Positions 24,821 to 33,654 of a stretch of 34,953 bases of DNA are shown piece after piece. The first letter of the stretch is position 1. Each line of letters starts with the position of its first letter. Under the pieces are notes generated by a model. The model made no database searches. It saw nothing but the letters and a program-made list of their open reading frames with translations, and was not told where the DNA came from. The stretch is from the NCBI GenBank assembly GCA_027459625.1, contig DAIDHP010000043.1:1-34953 (forward strand), given 5' to 3'. The DNA is from Chthonomonadales bacterium. GTDB lineage: Bacteria > Armatimonadota > Chthonomonadetes > Chthonomonadales > CAJBBX01. The position numbers and the translations under genes were made by a program.

Positions 24821-25171
24821 TTACAAAGAATTACATACCACGGGCGGATTCCCGACGGTACAGTCTTTCGTAATTGAGCAAGGAAAAGTTGTATTTGTTG
24901 TTCCATTATTTGGTGCGGGGCATGTGATATAACATGTATAATCTTGCCATTGACAAGTTACATAATGATAAATACCATCTCCATCATAATCTTTACAACA
25001 AATACAGTTTCCTTGAGAATCTAAACCTAGAGTTGCTTGGCAAGGAGATGTTGTCGAACATCCTGAACACCCATTAGGATTTCCATCACAATGTGATCCA
25101 TATCCTACGACTGCTAATGAAAGCAGATAGAGACAAAATAGAATATTCAATGTAAATCTAATTTTTCTCAT
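24821..25171 (-). CDS. Small cysteine-rich secreted protein
   Basis: A 116-residue protein with signal peptide (RFTLNILFCLYLLSLAVVGYG). I chose the ATG at 25171 because AAAGG is 9 bases upstream and the ATG at 25180 touches it. The mature part has about thirteen Cys, including CSGC, NCICC and paired TC words, and KDYDGDGIYH, which could bind a metal. Several disulfides are likely. It is AT-rich and comes 22 bases after a DUF1573 gene, so the two may form one transcript. Unknown family. Confidence 0.55.
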   Translation of the reverse strand: MRKIRFTLNILFCLYLLSLAVVGYGSHCDGNPNGCSGCSTTSPCQATLGLDSQGNCICCKDYDGDGIYHYVTCQWQDYTCYITCPAPNNGTTNTTFPCSITKDCTVGNPPVVCNSL

Positions 25172-25193
25172 TTTAATCATCCTTTCACTTTTT

Positions 25194-25628
25194 TTAATGT
25201 ATCAATGCCATCAATCTTAAGGCTGTTCCAGTTTTATTGTCATCAGTAATAACTCTTATGACATGTTCCTCCCTTCCAAATTTACCCGAAGTATCGAATG
25301 TTGCATAGATATTTACAGATTCCAAAGGATATAATACAAAAGGAGGTATCTTATTTATAAATTCTTTCGTGCATCCGCAGTCACCTGATATTCCTGAAAT
25401 TGAAACAGGCCAAGGATGGAAATTTCTTACTGTGAATACATGGCTAAGAACAATTCCAGCTTTTACATTATTAAAATCATAGTAATAATCACTTGAATAC
25501 AACTTGTTAGAAAATATGGGATAATATAATGTTGAGATGAGAATAAATAAAGCTATAATCATTATTATATCTATCAGTATATTATATATATTATATTTCA
25601 TCATCCATAAATTTTTAATCATTATCAT
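25194..25628 (-). CDS. Membrane-anchored DUF1573 protein
   Basis: A 144-residue protein with an N-terminal membrane segment (IDIIMIIALFILISTLYY) and one DUF1573 (Ig-like) domain: KAGIVLSHVFTVRNFHPWPV, GISGDCGCTKEF, PLESVNIYATFDTSGKFGR and HVIRVITDDNKTG. DUF1573 domains are thought to mediate contacts outside the cytoplasm. The CGCT word is the family mark. A paralogue lies at 28859-29290. The first codons hold several ATG, so the exact start is uncertain. Confidence 0.75.
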   Translation of the reverse strand: MIMIKNLWMMKYNIYNILIDIIMIIALFILISTLYYPIFSNKLYSSDYYYDFNNVKAGIVLSHVFTVRNFHPWPVSISGISGDCGCTKEFINKIPPFVLYPLESVNIYATFDTSGKFGREEHVIRVITDDNKTGTALRLMALIH

Positions 25629-25671
25629 AATTAAAATTTCTTAATTGTATCGCAAGAGAAATTTTCCTTTG

Positions 25672-26170
25672 TTATTCGTTGAAATCAGTCATGGTGATAC
25701 CCTTCTTAACTCGTCTCTCAGCACTATTTGGATCTGCAATCGTAAGAGGATTGCAGCCAGCATAAAATAATCCTCTCTCTGTGTCTGAACATCTCCCAGT
25801 TTCCCCGAATGATGGACTTGCCGGCGTAGCGTCGGTGAACACATCGGGAGGAAGTTTTACCATTTGTAAATACTTGATATCCTGAAGCAATCGGTTTTGA
25901 ATTTGCTCATTCCGCTGATACAAAAACGTCAGGACATCGACTCCCATGGATAGTACCACCCGCCCGACCATTCCGAGGCAGGATCTGACGAATATCTACC
26001 GGAAACTCCGCCGCTTCGCTTCGGTATTCTCCCTTTGTTTCGGGATTACTATTGGCTGGCGAGGTTTCGTATTTCCTTTTTTTATCTCCCACTATATAAA
26101 GCGATTCATCTTGTCGGAATTCCACAGTTTTCCGGAAAGTTTTGACAATGATATTCAACACACGACTCAA
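25672..26170 (-). pseudogene. Hypothetical reading frame, possibly frameshifted
   Basis: Two overlapping frames, 25907-26170 and 25672-25971, might be one gene. The first starts with TTG (VLNIIVKTFRKTVEF), the second with ATG (VVLSMGVDVLTFLYQRNEQI) and runs to TMTDFNE. A single-base change in the overlap near 25930-25970 would join PVDIRQILPRNGR to VVLSMGVDVLTFLYQ. I recognise no domain in either part. The region lies just downstream of the sigma-like gene. It may not be coding at all. Confidence 0.3.
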
Positions 26171-26179
26171 TCATCAATA

Positions 26180-26819
26180 TCATCCTTGGAGCGAGACGTA
26201 AGTGATCGTTTGCATTGCGGGGGGGGGGGGGGGGGGGAGGCGACCGATTATTTCGGGATACTTTTCAGGCAATCCTCGCTTCACGAAGATCTCCCGCATC
26301 CGATCCTCCATGCGCCGGATGGCTTCGCTTGCGGTTTTTCCTCTAAGGTTCATGGACGAGGCGATTTCGTGAACGGATTGCTCCTCAACCAATCGAAGCA
26401 GGAACAACTCTCTACCTCGGGGATTTAACTCCTCCGCCGCGTCGAACACATCATTCCAGAACTCCGTTCGTTCCAGCACCTGCTGGGGCATCGGAGCGGG
26501 GTCCGCAGGTTCCCAAGGGTTTTCCTCGTCCGAGTCCCCACCCAGTTCCGAAATAGGTATTTCATGCTGCAGGATCCCGTCCCGATTTTTTTTGAAATCC
26601 AGAAAGTCGTGTTCGGCGCATGGACGAAGTTGATTCTTGCGAGGGCAACCATTGCTCGGCGATCCTAGAATGCAACCATCCTCCCGAATCATATTGGAGA
26701 CGAATTTTTGAATGCAATCCTCCCTTTCCTCCGGCGAAAGATTGGAAGTGGTGACGTAGGGTTTTATGGCATTCCCGAGGCACCGCTTGCAGAAGTTGCT
26801 AGGGATATTCGTCGTTCAT
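26180..26819 (-). pseudogene. Sigma region 4-like regulator, damaged start, poly-C tract
   Basis: The frame 26180-26692 (170 residues) has ELNPRGRELFLLRLVEEQSV and HEIASSMNLRGKTASEAIRRM, a helix-turn-helix like sigma-70 region 4. The coding sense continues upstream in the same frame with SNFCKRCLGNAIKPYVTTSN, but no start is in frame; ATG 26819 (GGAGGAG upstream) is joined to it only if one C of CCC near 26806 is dropped. The N-terminal part is Cys-rich and not a sigma region 2. The C-terminus is coded by a run of 19 C on the minus strand (26219-26237) giving six Pro. It may regulate transcription, if it is functional. Confidence 0.5.
26219..26237 (+). repeat. Homopolymer of 19 G
   Basis: Nineteen consecutive G. 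On the minus strand it lies inside the 3' end of the sigma-like gene and codes Pro. Other lengths would give the C-terminus PQCKRSLTSRSKDD or RNANDHLRL. Such tracts slip during replication and can switch genes, but they are also typical assembly or sequencing problems. Confidence 0.85.
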
Positions 26820-27080
26820 CGCATGTACTCTCCTCCTCCGGCTATGGCGTGGTTATGGTGGGCGAATACGGACGCCGGGTTTTCCTAACCTGATTAATAT
26901 GTTGGATAACCTCCAACATTCGATTAAAATTAGCTGGCGAACATGCGAATTATACGCCTGTCAAACATAATTGTCAATAGGGATAATCGCAAAATATCGC
27001 TAAATGCTGATTGGTGAAATCTTAACATTATGCGATTATAATATAAAAAAAGAATAATAACATTAATATTAATTTATATT

Positions 27081-28724
27081 TTACGATCTTTGCTTTTGAA
27101 CCCAACAGTAATACGCCTTCCCGATATCCCCGTCATTTTTAATTTTCAATCCGGCATGATCCTCCAAAAGTTTTATCCCTGTTTCATGATTTGCCCCTCG
27201 TCGCAGGATAATCGTATCTTGCCCGATATTGATGATGCCATAAGACGGATTCGTTAAGATCGTGACGGTAAAATAAATATCATAAAATGGTGGCAGAAAA
27301 GTGACTGCGGAAGGATGCAAAGCAATATAATCCACATTCGATGAGGAAATTTTTTTTTCAAGCTCTTCTCGAGTGGGAAACGGACTTTCATCCCCTAGCG
27401 ATAGATTAAGAGCTTGAGGGTTATTCCCGTATCCGATCGGATAAAAGGGATTGGGTAACAAGTAAACACAGGTGCGATGGTCCAAATGCGACACCAATGG
27501 TAAGTCTGCGGCTACCGAGGCTGTTGGAGGAATGCATCGGATCATGCGTATGGTTTCTTCGGTATCTTGAGGAGATATCGGTGAACCTAATCGAGCATCC
27601 GGGTTCCATAATGGGCTCCACGTAAAAGTGGAAATATTGATCATGAAAAGGAGAAATAGCATTGCAACAGTGGTCGCGCGATTCCCCCACTTCGCCCATC
27701 GCTCCAACCCTATGATTGCGGCTACGAAAAGGATAGGCGTAATAAATGCAGTGTAATGATAATAGATGGTTGTCATTTGCGAGCGACCGCTTAACATGTT
27801 CGTCAAGAGTGCCGGGATCGCTATCGCAGAGACCTCAGGCGCCAGCAATGGTAGAAAGACAAGCGGCTCCAACAATTGAAAGAGATACCTTTTATTCTCG
27901 CCGTTATCCAAACTGCTAAGGATCCATAAAGGATGATGGATGAAATTCGCTGTCAGGGATGCCATATTATTCCCATATGCGGAATACAAGGACCAGTATT
28001 GTGATGGTTGCCCGTGGTTGAAATATCTTATTGTCGCCAGTGCCACCGTCAAAGCCATCGCCCCAAATCCAATGGATATCACGCCGATTCGCCATCGCCT
28101 CACGAGCAACGCATAACATCCTAACATGATAATAACAAGCCCGGCGGTTTCCTTGGTAAAAGCCGTTAAAAGGATCATTAGAAAATACCATCGACTTTTT
28201 CCCGAATAGAGATAATAGAATGCCGCCAATAACATTGGGGTTCCAAGTGTTTCGGGATGAAAATCGAAAGAGTTGGTCCATTCCATAGCCGGATAAATGA
28301 GATAGACTACGGTCATCGCTAGGGCGAAAGAAGCTTTTCCGGTTTTCATGCGTGTGATCGCATAAATAGGAAGAGCCCCAAGCCCTAGAGCTATGTTTTG
28401 AATTGTTAACAGAGTTTTTGGGCTATCCCAGATCCAGTACAGAGGAGCCAGGAGGTAGAGGATGATACTAAAATGATCTGCTAGCAGAGGCATACCACGA
28501 ACCGTGACAAACGCAGGATGCCCGTGGCTGATAAGCCATACCCCTTGGTCGAAAATGCTCAAGTCGAATGTAGTCTCAGCGAATCCATCGTATTGCCGAA
28601 AAGTGAACGAAATAAAATATAATATATAAGAGATAATCGCAATCCATAACCCTATGAGGCAAACAATTTCAATCTTTTTTGAGCAAGAAGGGTGGATTGC
28701 ATCATATTTCTTTTTCGCATCCAT
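27081..28724 (-). CDS. DUF2079 integral membrane protein
   Basis: A 547-residue protein with about ten membrane segments. The start of DUF2079 is clear: an early membrane segment, then FDLSIFDQGVWLISHGHPAF and LLADHFSIILYLLAPLY, followed by WTNSFDFHPETLGTPMLLAA. The family is related to GT-C-type glycosyltransferases, with an acidic residue in the first outside loop (FDL.IFDQ). The last ~150 residues form a soluble domain outside the membrane. The start has GGAGG 6 bases upstream. Enzymatic activity is not known; transfer of a lipid-linked sugar is the common guess. Confidence 0.85.
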   Translation of the reverse strand: MDAKKKYDAIHPSCSKKIEIVCLIGLWIAIISYILYFISFTFRQYDGFAETTFDLSIFDQGVWLISHGHPAFVTVRGMPLLADHFSIILYLLAPLYWIWDSPKTLLTIQNIALGLGALPIYAITRMKTGKASFALAMTVVYLIYPAMEWTNSFDFHPETLGTPMLLAAFYYLYSGKSRWYFLMILLTAFTKETAGLVIIMLGCYALLVRRWRIGVISIGFGAMALTVALATIRYFNHGQPSQYWSLYSAYGNNMASLTANFIHHPLWILSSLDNGENKRYLFQLLEPLVFLPLLAPEVSAIAIPALLTNMLSGRSQMTTIYYHYTAFITPILFVAAIIGLERWAKWGNRATTVAMLFLLFMINISTFTWSPLWNPDARLGSPISPQDTEETIRMIRCIPPTASVAADLPLVSHLDHRTCVYLLPNPFYPIGYGNNPQALNLSLGDESPFPTREELEKKISSSNVDYIALHPSAVTFLPPFYDIYFTVTILTNPSYGIINIGQDTIILRRGANHETGIKLLEDHAGLKIKNDGDIGKAYYCWVQKQRS

Positions 28725-28858
28725 GGGAAGCCTCCACTCTCATATGTTTTTGCACATTGGCAAACTTCAACCTTTCATAAGGTGGGCAAGCGATATTGTA
28801 TGCAACTCCTTGTACGTTATTACATTGTAGAGGATGCCCGCCTCCCTTACGCTCGCGA

Positions 28859-29290
28859 TTACGGCAGCGCCACGGCGACTAACGCCACGGGCGTTCCCTC
28901 CTTGTTGTCGCTGGTGAGAATGCGAACCACATTCTCGAACCCTCCGATTTTTCCCTTCGTATCCACACTCGCGCACAGGGTGACGGATTGCATCGGGTAG
29001 AGTGTGAAGGGAGGGGTTTTATTCATTATGACATCCGTATGCCCGTACTCCTCAGCGATGCCGGTGACTGTGACCGGCCAAGGGTGCGTATTTCGAAGGG
29101 TGAACTCGTAATTCAGCACGCTTCCGGACTTCACAACTTTGAAGTTGTGTGTGTATGTACGGGCGTATAATTGATTTGAGAAGATCGGATACCGAAAGGA
29201 GAATATCAGGATAACGATGGCGAGTACAAGCGCCAGGTTCAACGATATTTTCCATGTGCGGTATCCCTTGTTTGATTGGTTTTTTAACAT
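28859..29290 (-). CDS. Membrane-anchored DUF1573-like protein without CGC
   Basis: A 143-residue paralogue of the protein at 25194-25628, with the same layout: a membrane segment (LALVLAIVILIFSFRYPIFS), VKSGSVLNYEFTLRNTHPWPV, PPFTLYPMQSVTLCASVDTKGKIGG and VVRILTSDNKEG. The family CGCT word is replaced by EYGHTD, so the paired Cys are lost. The start is ATG 29290. It lies 134 bases upstream of the DUF2079 gene on the same strand, which could make them one transcript. The gap holds no other gene. Confidence 0.7.
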   Translation of the reverse strand: MLKNQSNKGYRTWKISLNLALVLAIVILIFSFRYPIFSNQLYARTYTHNFKVVKSGSVLNYEFTLRNTHPWPVTVTGIAEEYGHTDVIMNKTPPFTLYPMQSVTLCASVDTKGKIGGFENVVRILTSDNKEGTPVALVAVALP

Positions 29291-29865
29291 GCGCTCTCAT
29301 CTCATGTATGAGATTTGGTTCCAAACACTCCGTTTGCTATTAAGCATACAACATATTTCACATAAAATGAAGTGGTGTGAAATAAGCCTCGAATGATCTC
29401 CGAGATTGATGAGATGCACCGAGCCGATTTTGGATGACGGACATCGTCCTGGTCTCCTTCCGCCGTAGAGCTCCGCGAAGAGCTGCAACTTTTTTTTCGT
29501 TGATAATGTTTCGCTGTTATGTTATAATGAAAAAAAAGATATTGTATTTGTTCTTATCAAGCGGTGAAATGCCGCAAGTCCTTCGTTCCTGGCAACCCTT
29601 TTAATCCATAACTACAGGTAATCGCCGAAAATCGATGTTTGGCGTATCTTTACCCTCGTGAAATGTACGTTGCAAGCCGCTTTTTGATGAAATTCGCAAT
29701 TACCTCAAAAAACATGATGTAAGATGTAAGTTTTTATTATTATTTTTGATCATTGGATTGTATTGACCCAGGCATCCGATATCCATGGCATGGCGGAGGT
29801 CGAAATGAACAATCGGTTGATCCGGACGACCTCCGGTGTCCAGACAAACAGGAGGTCGTCTAGCA
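29291..29865. other. Intergenic region upstream of the S53 protease
   Basis: A 575-bp gap between divergent genes with no believable gene. It holds an AT-rich stretch (29510-29550), a possible structured RNA with the stem GCGG/CCGC at 29565-29579 followed by CTGGCAACCC, and inverted-repeat copy 3 at 29616-29705. The protease promoter must lie here but no clear boxes were found. Confidence 0.5.
29616..29705. repeat. Dispersed inverted-repeat element, copy 3
   Basis: The left arm AGGTAATCGCCGAAAAT (29616-29632) and right arm GAAATTCGCAATTACCT (29689-29705) are the most diverged of the three, but keep the outer word AGGTAAT...ATTACCT and the spacing. The right arm matches the copy 1 right arm at 15 of 17 bases. 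It lies 160 bases upstream of the protease start. Confidence 0.65.
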
Positions 29866-32800
29866 ATGAAGATTCGTTTTATTACCCACTCACTTATTGT
29901 TGCATTCGTGCTATCAATGCCTCTCCTAACGTGGAACAGCGCGAATGCCTCCTTAAACCCCCGTCATAATTCGTTCATTCAGAATGCCGGTGTACGCATG
30001 GTGTCTTCAACGATTCAGCGTATTGCCGCATTCAATTTATCCCAGTCCGGGGTGACCGACCATCTTGGTTACTCCGCTTCCTTCCAGCGTCCAGGGACAC
30101 TCAACCATAATCGCCCCATACCCTCTCCCGTACCCACTCCGGCACCCAATCCGAGCGAGTCCGTACGGATTCCGGGGCATATTCCTTATCGAATGATAGC
30201 TCGATCCCGTATGATTGGAGCGGTGAACCCTTCCACAACATTACATATCGCTCTGATATTGCCGGTGCGCAATCAGGCAAAGCTTACAAGTTTTTTGCAG
30301 GATCTGTACAACCCTAAGAGCCCACTCTATGAAAAATATCTCACTCCGAATGAGTTTACGCAGCAATTCGGTCCCACACAGCAGCAATACTCGGAAGTTG
30401 AGCAATACGCAATAAGCCAAGGGCTGACCATAGACCACACCCACCGGAACAGGCTGTTGCTGGATGTGTCCGGTTCCGCCGCGACGGTTGAAAAGGCCTT
30501 TGATTTGAAACTCTTGAATTACCGTTTGCCCGATGGAAGGGAATCTTACGCGCCTAATAATAATCCTTTGGTTCCTCGGAGTATCACAGGGGTGTTGGTC
30601 GGGCTTGTAGGCCTTGATAACATGATCCGCCTGCATCCGCAATATGTGAAACGCCCGGCGTTTTCGAGAATTGTGGCGCAGCAAATCGGCACGGGACCGC
30701 AAGGCGGCTTGTCCCCATCCGACATCAAAACCGCTTACAACCTGGCAAACCTGCCGTTAAATGGCGATGGCGAAACGTTAGGGCTTTTTGAATTGGATGG
30801 GTACGACGGTCCGGACATCACCCAGTATGAAAACCAGTTTGGATTGAACGCTCCCTATTTGCAGAATATTTCCGTGGATGGAGCCTCGGGCGTTCAAAAC
30901 GTTGACGGTCAAACGGAAGTGACGCTGGATATAGAGATGATGATCGCCGTGGCGCCAAACGCCAAGGAGATCGTGGTGTATCAGGGTCCTAACTCCGGGT
31001 CAGGACCACTCGACACTTTCGCTAAAATCGCCAACGACGATATCGTCAACGAAGTAAGCACTTCATGGGGGCTGGCGGAGACACAAAGTTCCACCGTCGA
31101 AATGCAGGCTGAAAATACGATATTCCAGCAGATGGCGGCGCAGGGACAGGCTATATTCGCCGCCGCAGGTGATAGCGGAGCATACGATGATGGTACCACG
31201 ATCTCTGTGGATGATCCCGCCTCCCAGCCTTATGTGACCGGGGTGGGCGGCACCAAACTTTCGGTGAGCCACGCTGGGGGGCCATGGAGTAGTGAGACCA
31301 CATGGAATGAACTGAATATCGGCGCAGGCGCAGGCGGAGGGGGTATCAGTACGATTTGGCCGATACCAAGCTATCAGCAACCCGTAGCCACGCCTAGCTG
31401 GGCGCAACTTTCACTGGGCTCCACCACAATGCGAAACGTGCCGGATGTCTCCTTGAATGCGGATCCAATGACGGGATACTCCATTGTTGTCAATGGTTCT
31501 TGGGAGATCGTCGGCGGAACAAGCGCCGCTGCGCCGCTATGGGCGGCGTATACCGCTCTGCTTAATCAACAGCGCGTGGCTAACGGGAATCCCCGCTACG
31601 GCTTTTTGAATCCGCTTCTTTATCAACTGGGGCAGGGTTCCAGTTACAATCAAGCCTTCCATGATATCAATGACGGAAGTAATAACGGATTCTATCCTGC
31701 CGTCGACGGATACGATGACGCCACGGGTTGGGGATCGTTCAACGGTATAAACTTTTCATGGATCTCTCCGTTATATCTCACGATCTACCCGTCAGAGGTG
31801 ATCGGGGGGACTTCCTCGGCGCTCACCGTGGCGACGCAAATCCCTGTGATAAGCCAGCACGGTCTGAACGTCGCTCTCTTAAGCGATACCCCTATTCTCA
31901 CGAGCATGTATACGGGGGTAATTATTAACAACGGGTTGACAACAAGCCCGCCGGTCATCATAAAGACATCCCCGGTGACCACTCAGACCACGGTGAACAT
32001 CACCGCGAGTTACACAACGACCAATGGAACGCAGATAAAGACCACAGGTTCGCTTATTCTGGATCCAATACCCGTGATTTCCTCGCTCGTTATCAATCCA
32101 TCGGAAGTGGTCGGAGGATCGGTGGCGAAGGCGACGGTGAATCTTCAGACTCCGGCTCCTCCAAGCGGCGTCACCATCACTTTGTCCAGTGATACCCCTT
32201 CGGTTGCAAGCATTCCCGCAAGTGTCTTTATCCCGGGAGGGGAATCCTCCAGCCCGCCGGTTATCATTACTACGCCGTCGGTGGCGTCTCAATCCACCGC
32301 CAATATAACCGCCAGTTACGTGGATTCGAGTGGGACGCATAATTCTGTGTCGAGCAAGATCATCGTCGACCCAACGCCCACACTGGCTGGAATAAGCATA
32401 ACGCCGACCTCGGTAATGGGAGGATCCGATGTTACAGCGACGGTTTCTTTGAAGGGACCCGCCCCCCAGGGTGGCGTTATAGTCTCATTAAGCAACGATA
32501 ACCCCGCCGTTGCCAGCGTTCCCGCAAGCGTCACCGTTCCGGCGGGGTCGTCCTCGGCGACTGTCAATATAACCACCATCACCGTAACTACTCCATCTCC
32601 GGTGACCGTGACCGCCAGTTACACGCCTCCAAACGGCGTAGCCAACGTTTTCACGGCGACGTTTACCGCATATCCTCAACCCGCCGTTTCGACGTTAAGC
32701 GTCGCTCCGAGTAATGTCATAGGCGGAGCCACGGCGACCGCCACCGTTGGGCTCAACTATCCCGCTCCCCAAGGTGGCATCCAAGTCTCGTTGGTCAGCG

Positions 32801-33606
32801 ATAACCCATCGGTCGCCAGTGTTCCCGCAAGCGTCACCATACCGGCGGGCGCGAACTCCGTTCAGGTTTCCATCACGACAACATCCGTGACATCCGCAGC
32901 ATCGGCAGCCATAACCGCAAGCTACGTGGATATCAATAAAGTATCGAGCAGCGCCCAAGCCAAGCTGAGTATCTACCCGGTGCCGCACATATCCGGGATC
33001 ACCATCAATCCGAACGAAGTGCCCGGAGGTACGGCGTCAGCAGCTACCATAACGCTTCAATCTCCCGCTCCTCCCGGAGGGGTGACCGTTACGTTATCCA
33101 GCGACACACCCTCCGCTGCAACTCCCCCGGCGAGCGTGACCATTCCCGAGGGGGCGACAACGAGTTCGTCGGTCAGCATTCCGACAAATGCTGTCAAGTC
33201 GACGGTTAACGTCAACATCACGGCGCAGTACATCGCGGGTGGGAAAACGATCAGTTCGGCGTCCAGCCCCCTTACGATTGTGGCTCCGTTATCGCAATTG
33301 ACAATAACTCCAAACGTGATCTTCTCGTTCTTCGGGGCCACGGGAGAGATTGTGTTGCCCGGACCGGCTCCGGCTGGCGGCGCGAACATATCCCTCGTGT
33401 CCAGCGATCCGAGCCTGTTGGCGGTTCCGTCCATCGTCACCGTTCCTGCGGGGTCCTCAAGCGCGACGTTCAATGTGGTTGCAGGGGGGACATTGACCAC
33501 GACCAATGTGACCGTAACCGCCACGTATGGATTGGCGAGCAACAAGATATCGACAAACGCATCGGTTTTGAGCATTCTCTATGGTTTCCTGCCCCTGTTC
33601 TATTAA
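29866..33606 (+). CDS. Secreted S53 (sedolisin) protease with six Ig-like repeats
   Basis: A 1246-residue protein. The start is ATG 29866 with AGGAGG 10 bases upstream. Residues 1-30 form a signal peptide ending NSANA. Residues ~110-250 are the pro-kumamolisin activation domain (LYNPKSPLYEKYLTPNEFTQ). The catalytic domain follows: Glu351 and Asp355 (TEVTLDIE), Asp436 (AAGDSGA) and Ser553 (GGTSAAAP). Spacings (4, 85 and 202 from the Glu) fit kumamolisin. From about residue 635 there are six ~100-residue repeats, each starting like L-x-I-x-P-x-x-V-x-GG and including SVASVPASVTVPAG. They resemble bacterial Ig-like adhesion modules. It is expected to digest proteins outside the cell at acid pH. 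Confidence 0.9.
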   Translation: MKIRFITHSLIVAFVLSMPLLTWNSANASLNPRHNSFIQNAGVRMVSSTIQRIAAFNLSQSGVTDHLGYSASFQRPGTLNHNRPIPSPVPTPAPNPSESVRIPGHIPYRMIARSRMIGAVNPSTTLHIALILPVRNQAKLTSFLQDLYNPKSPLYEKYLTPNEFTQQFGPTQQQYSEVEQYAISQGLTIDHTHRNRLLLDVSGSAATVEKAFDLKLLNYRLPDGRESYAPNNNPLVPRSITGVLVGLVGLDNMIRLHPQYVKRPAFSRIVAQQIGTGPQGGLSPSDIKTAYNLANLPLNGDGETLGLFELDGYDGPDITQYENQFGLNAPYLQNISVDGASGVQNVDGQTEVTLDIEMMIAVAPNAKEIVVYQGPNSGSGPLDTFAKIANDDIVNEVSTSWGLAETQSSTVEMQAENTIFQQMAAQGQAIFAAAGDSGAYDDGTTISVDDPASQPYVTGVGGTKLSVSHAGGPWSSETTWNELNIGAGAGGGGISTIWPIPSYQQPVATPSWAQLSLGSTTMRNVPDVSLNADPMTGYSIVVNGSWEIVGGTSAAAPLWAAYTALLNQQRVANGNPRYGFLNPLLYQLGQGSSYNQAFHDINDGSNNGFYPAVDGYDDATGWGSFNGINFSWISPLYLTIYPSEVIGGTSSALTVATQIPVISQHGLNVALLSDTPILTSMYTGVIINNGLTTSPPVIIKTSPVTTQTTVNITASYTTTNGTQIKTTGSLILDPIPVISSLVINPSEVVGGSVAKATVNLQTPAPPSGVTITLSSDTPSVASIPASVFIPGGESSSPPVIITTPSVASQSTANITASYVDSSGTHNSVSSKIIVDPTPTLAGISITPTSVMGGSDVTATVSLKGPAPQGGVIVSLSNDNPAVASVPASVTVPAGSSSATVNITTITVTTPSPVTVTASYTPPNGVANVFTATFTAYPQPAVSTLSVAPSNVIGGATATATVGLNYPAPQGGIQVSLVSDNPSVASVPASVTIPAGANSVQVSITTTSVTSAASAAITASYVDINKVSSSAQAKLSIYPVPHISGITINPNEVPGGTASAATITLQSPAPPGGVTVTLSSDTPSAATPPASVTIPEGATTSSSVSIPTNAVKSTVNVNITAQYIAGGKTISSASSPLTIVAPLSQLTITPNVIFSFFGATGEIVLPGPAPAGGANISLVSSDPSLLAVPSIVTVPAGSSSATFNVVAGGTLTTTNVTVTATYGLASNKISTNASVLSILYGFLPLFY

Positions 33607-33654
33607 AGGGATGGGATTGCATAACGAAATGATAATATCCAAAGGGGCAACACC

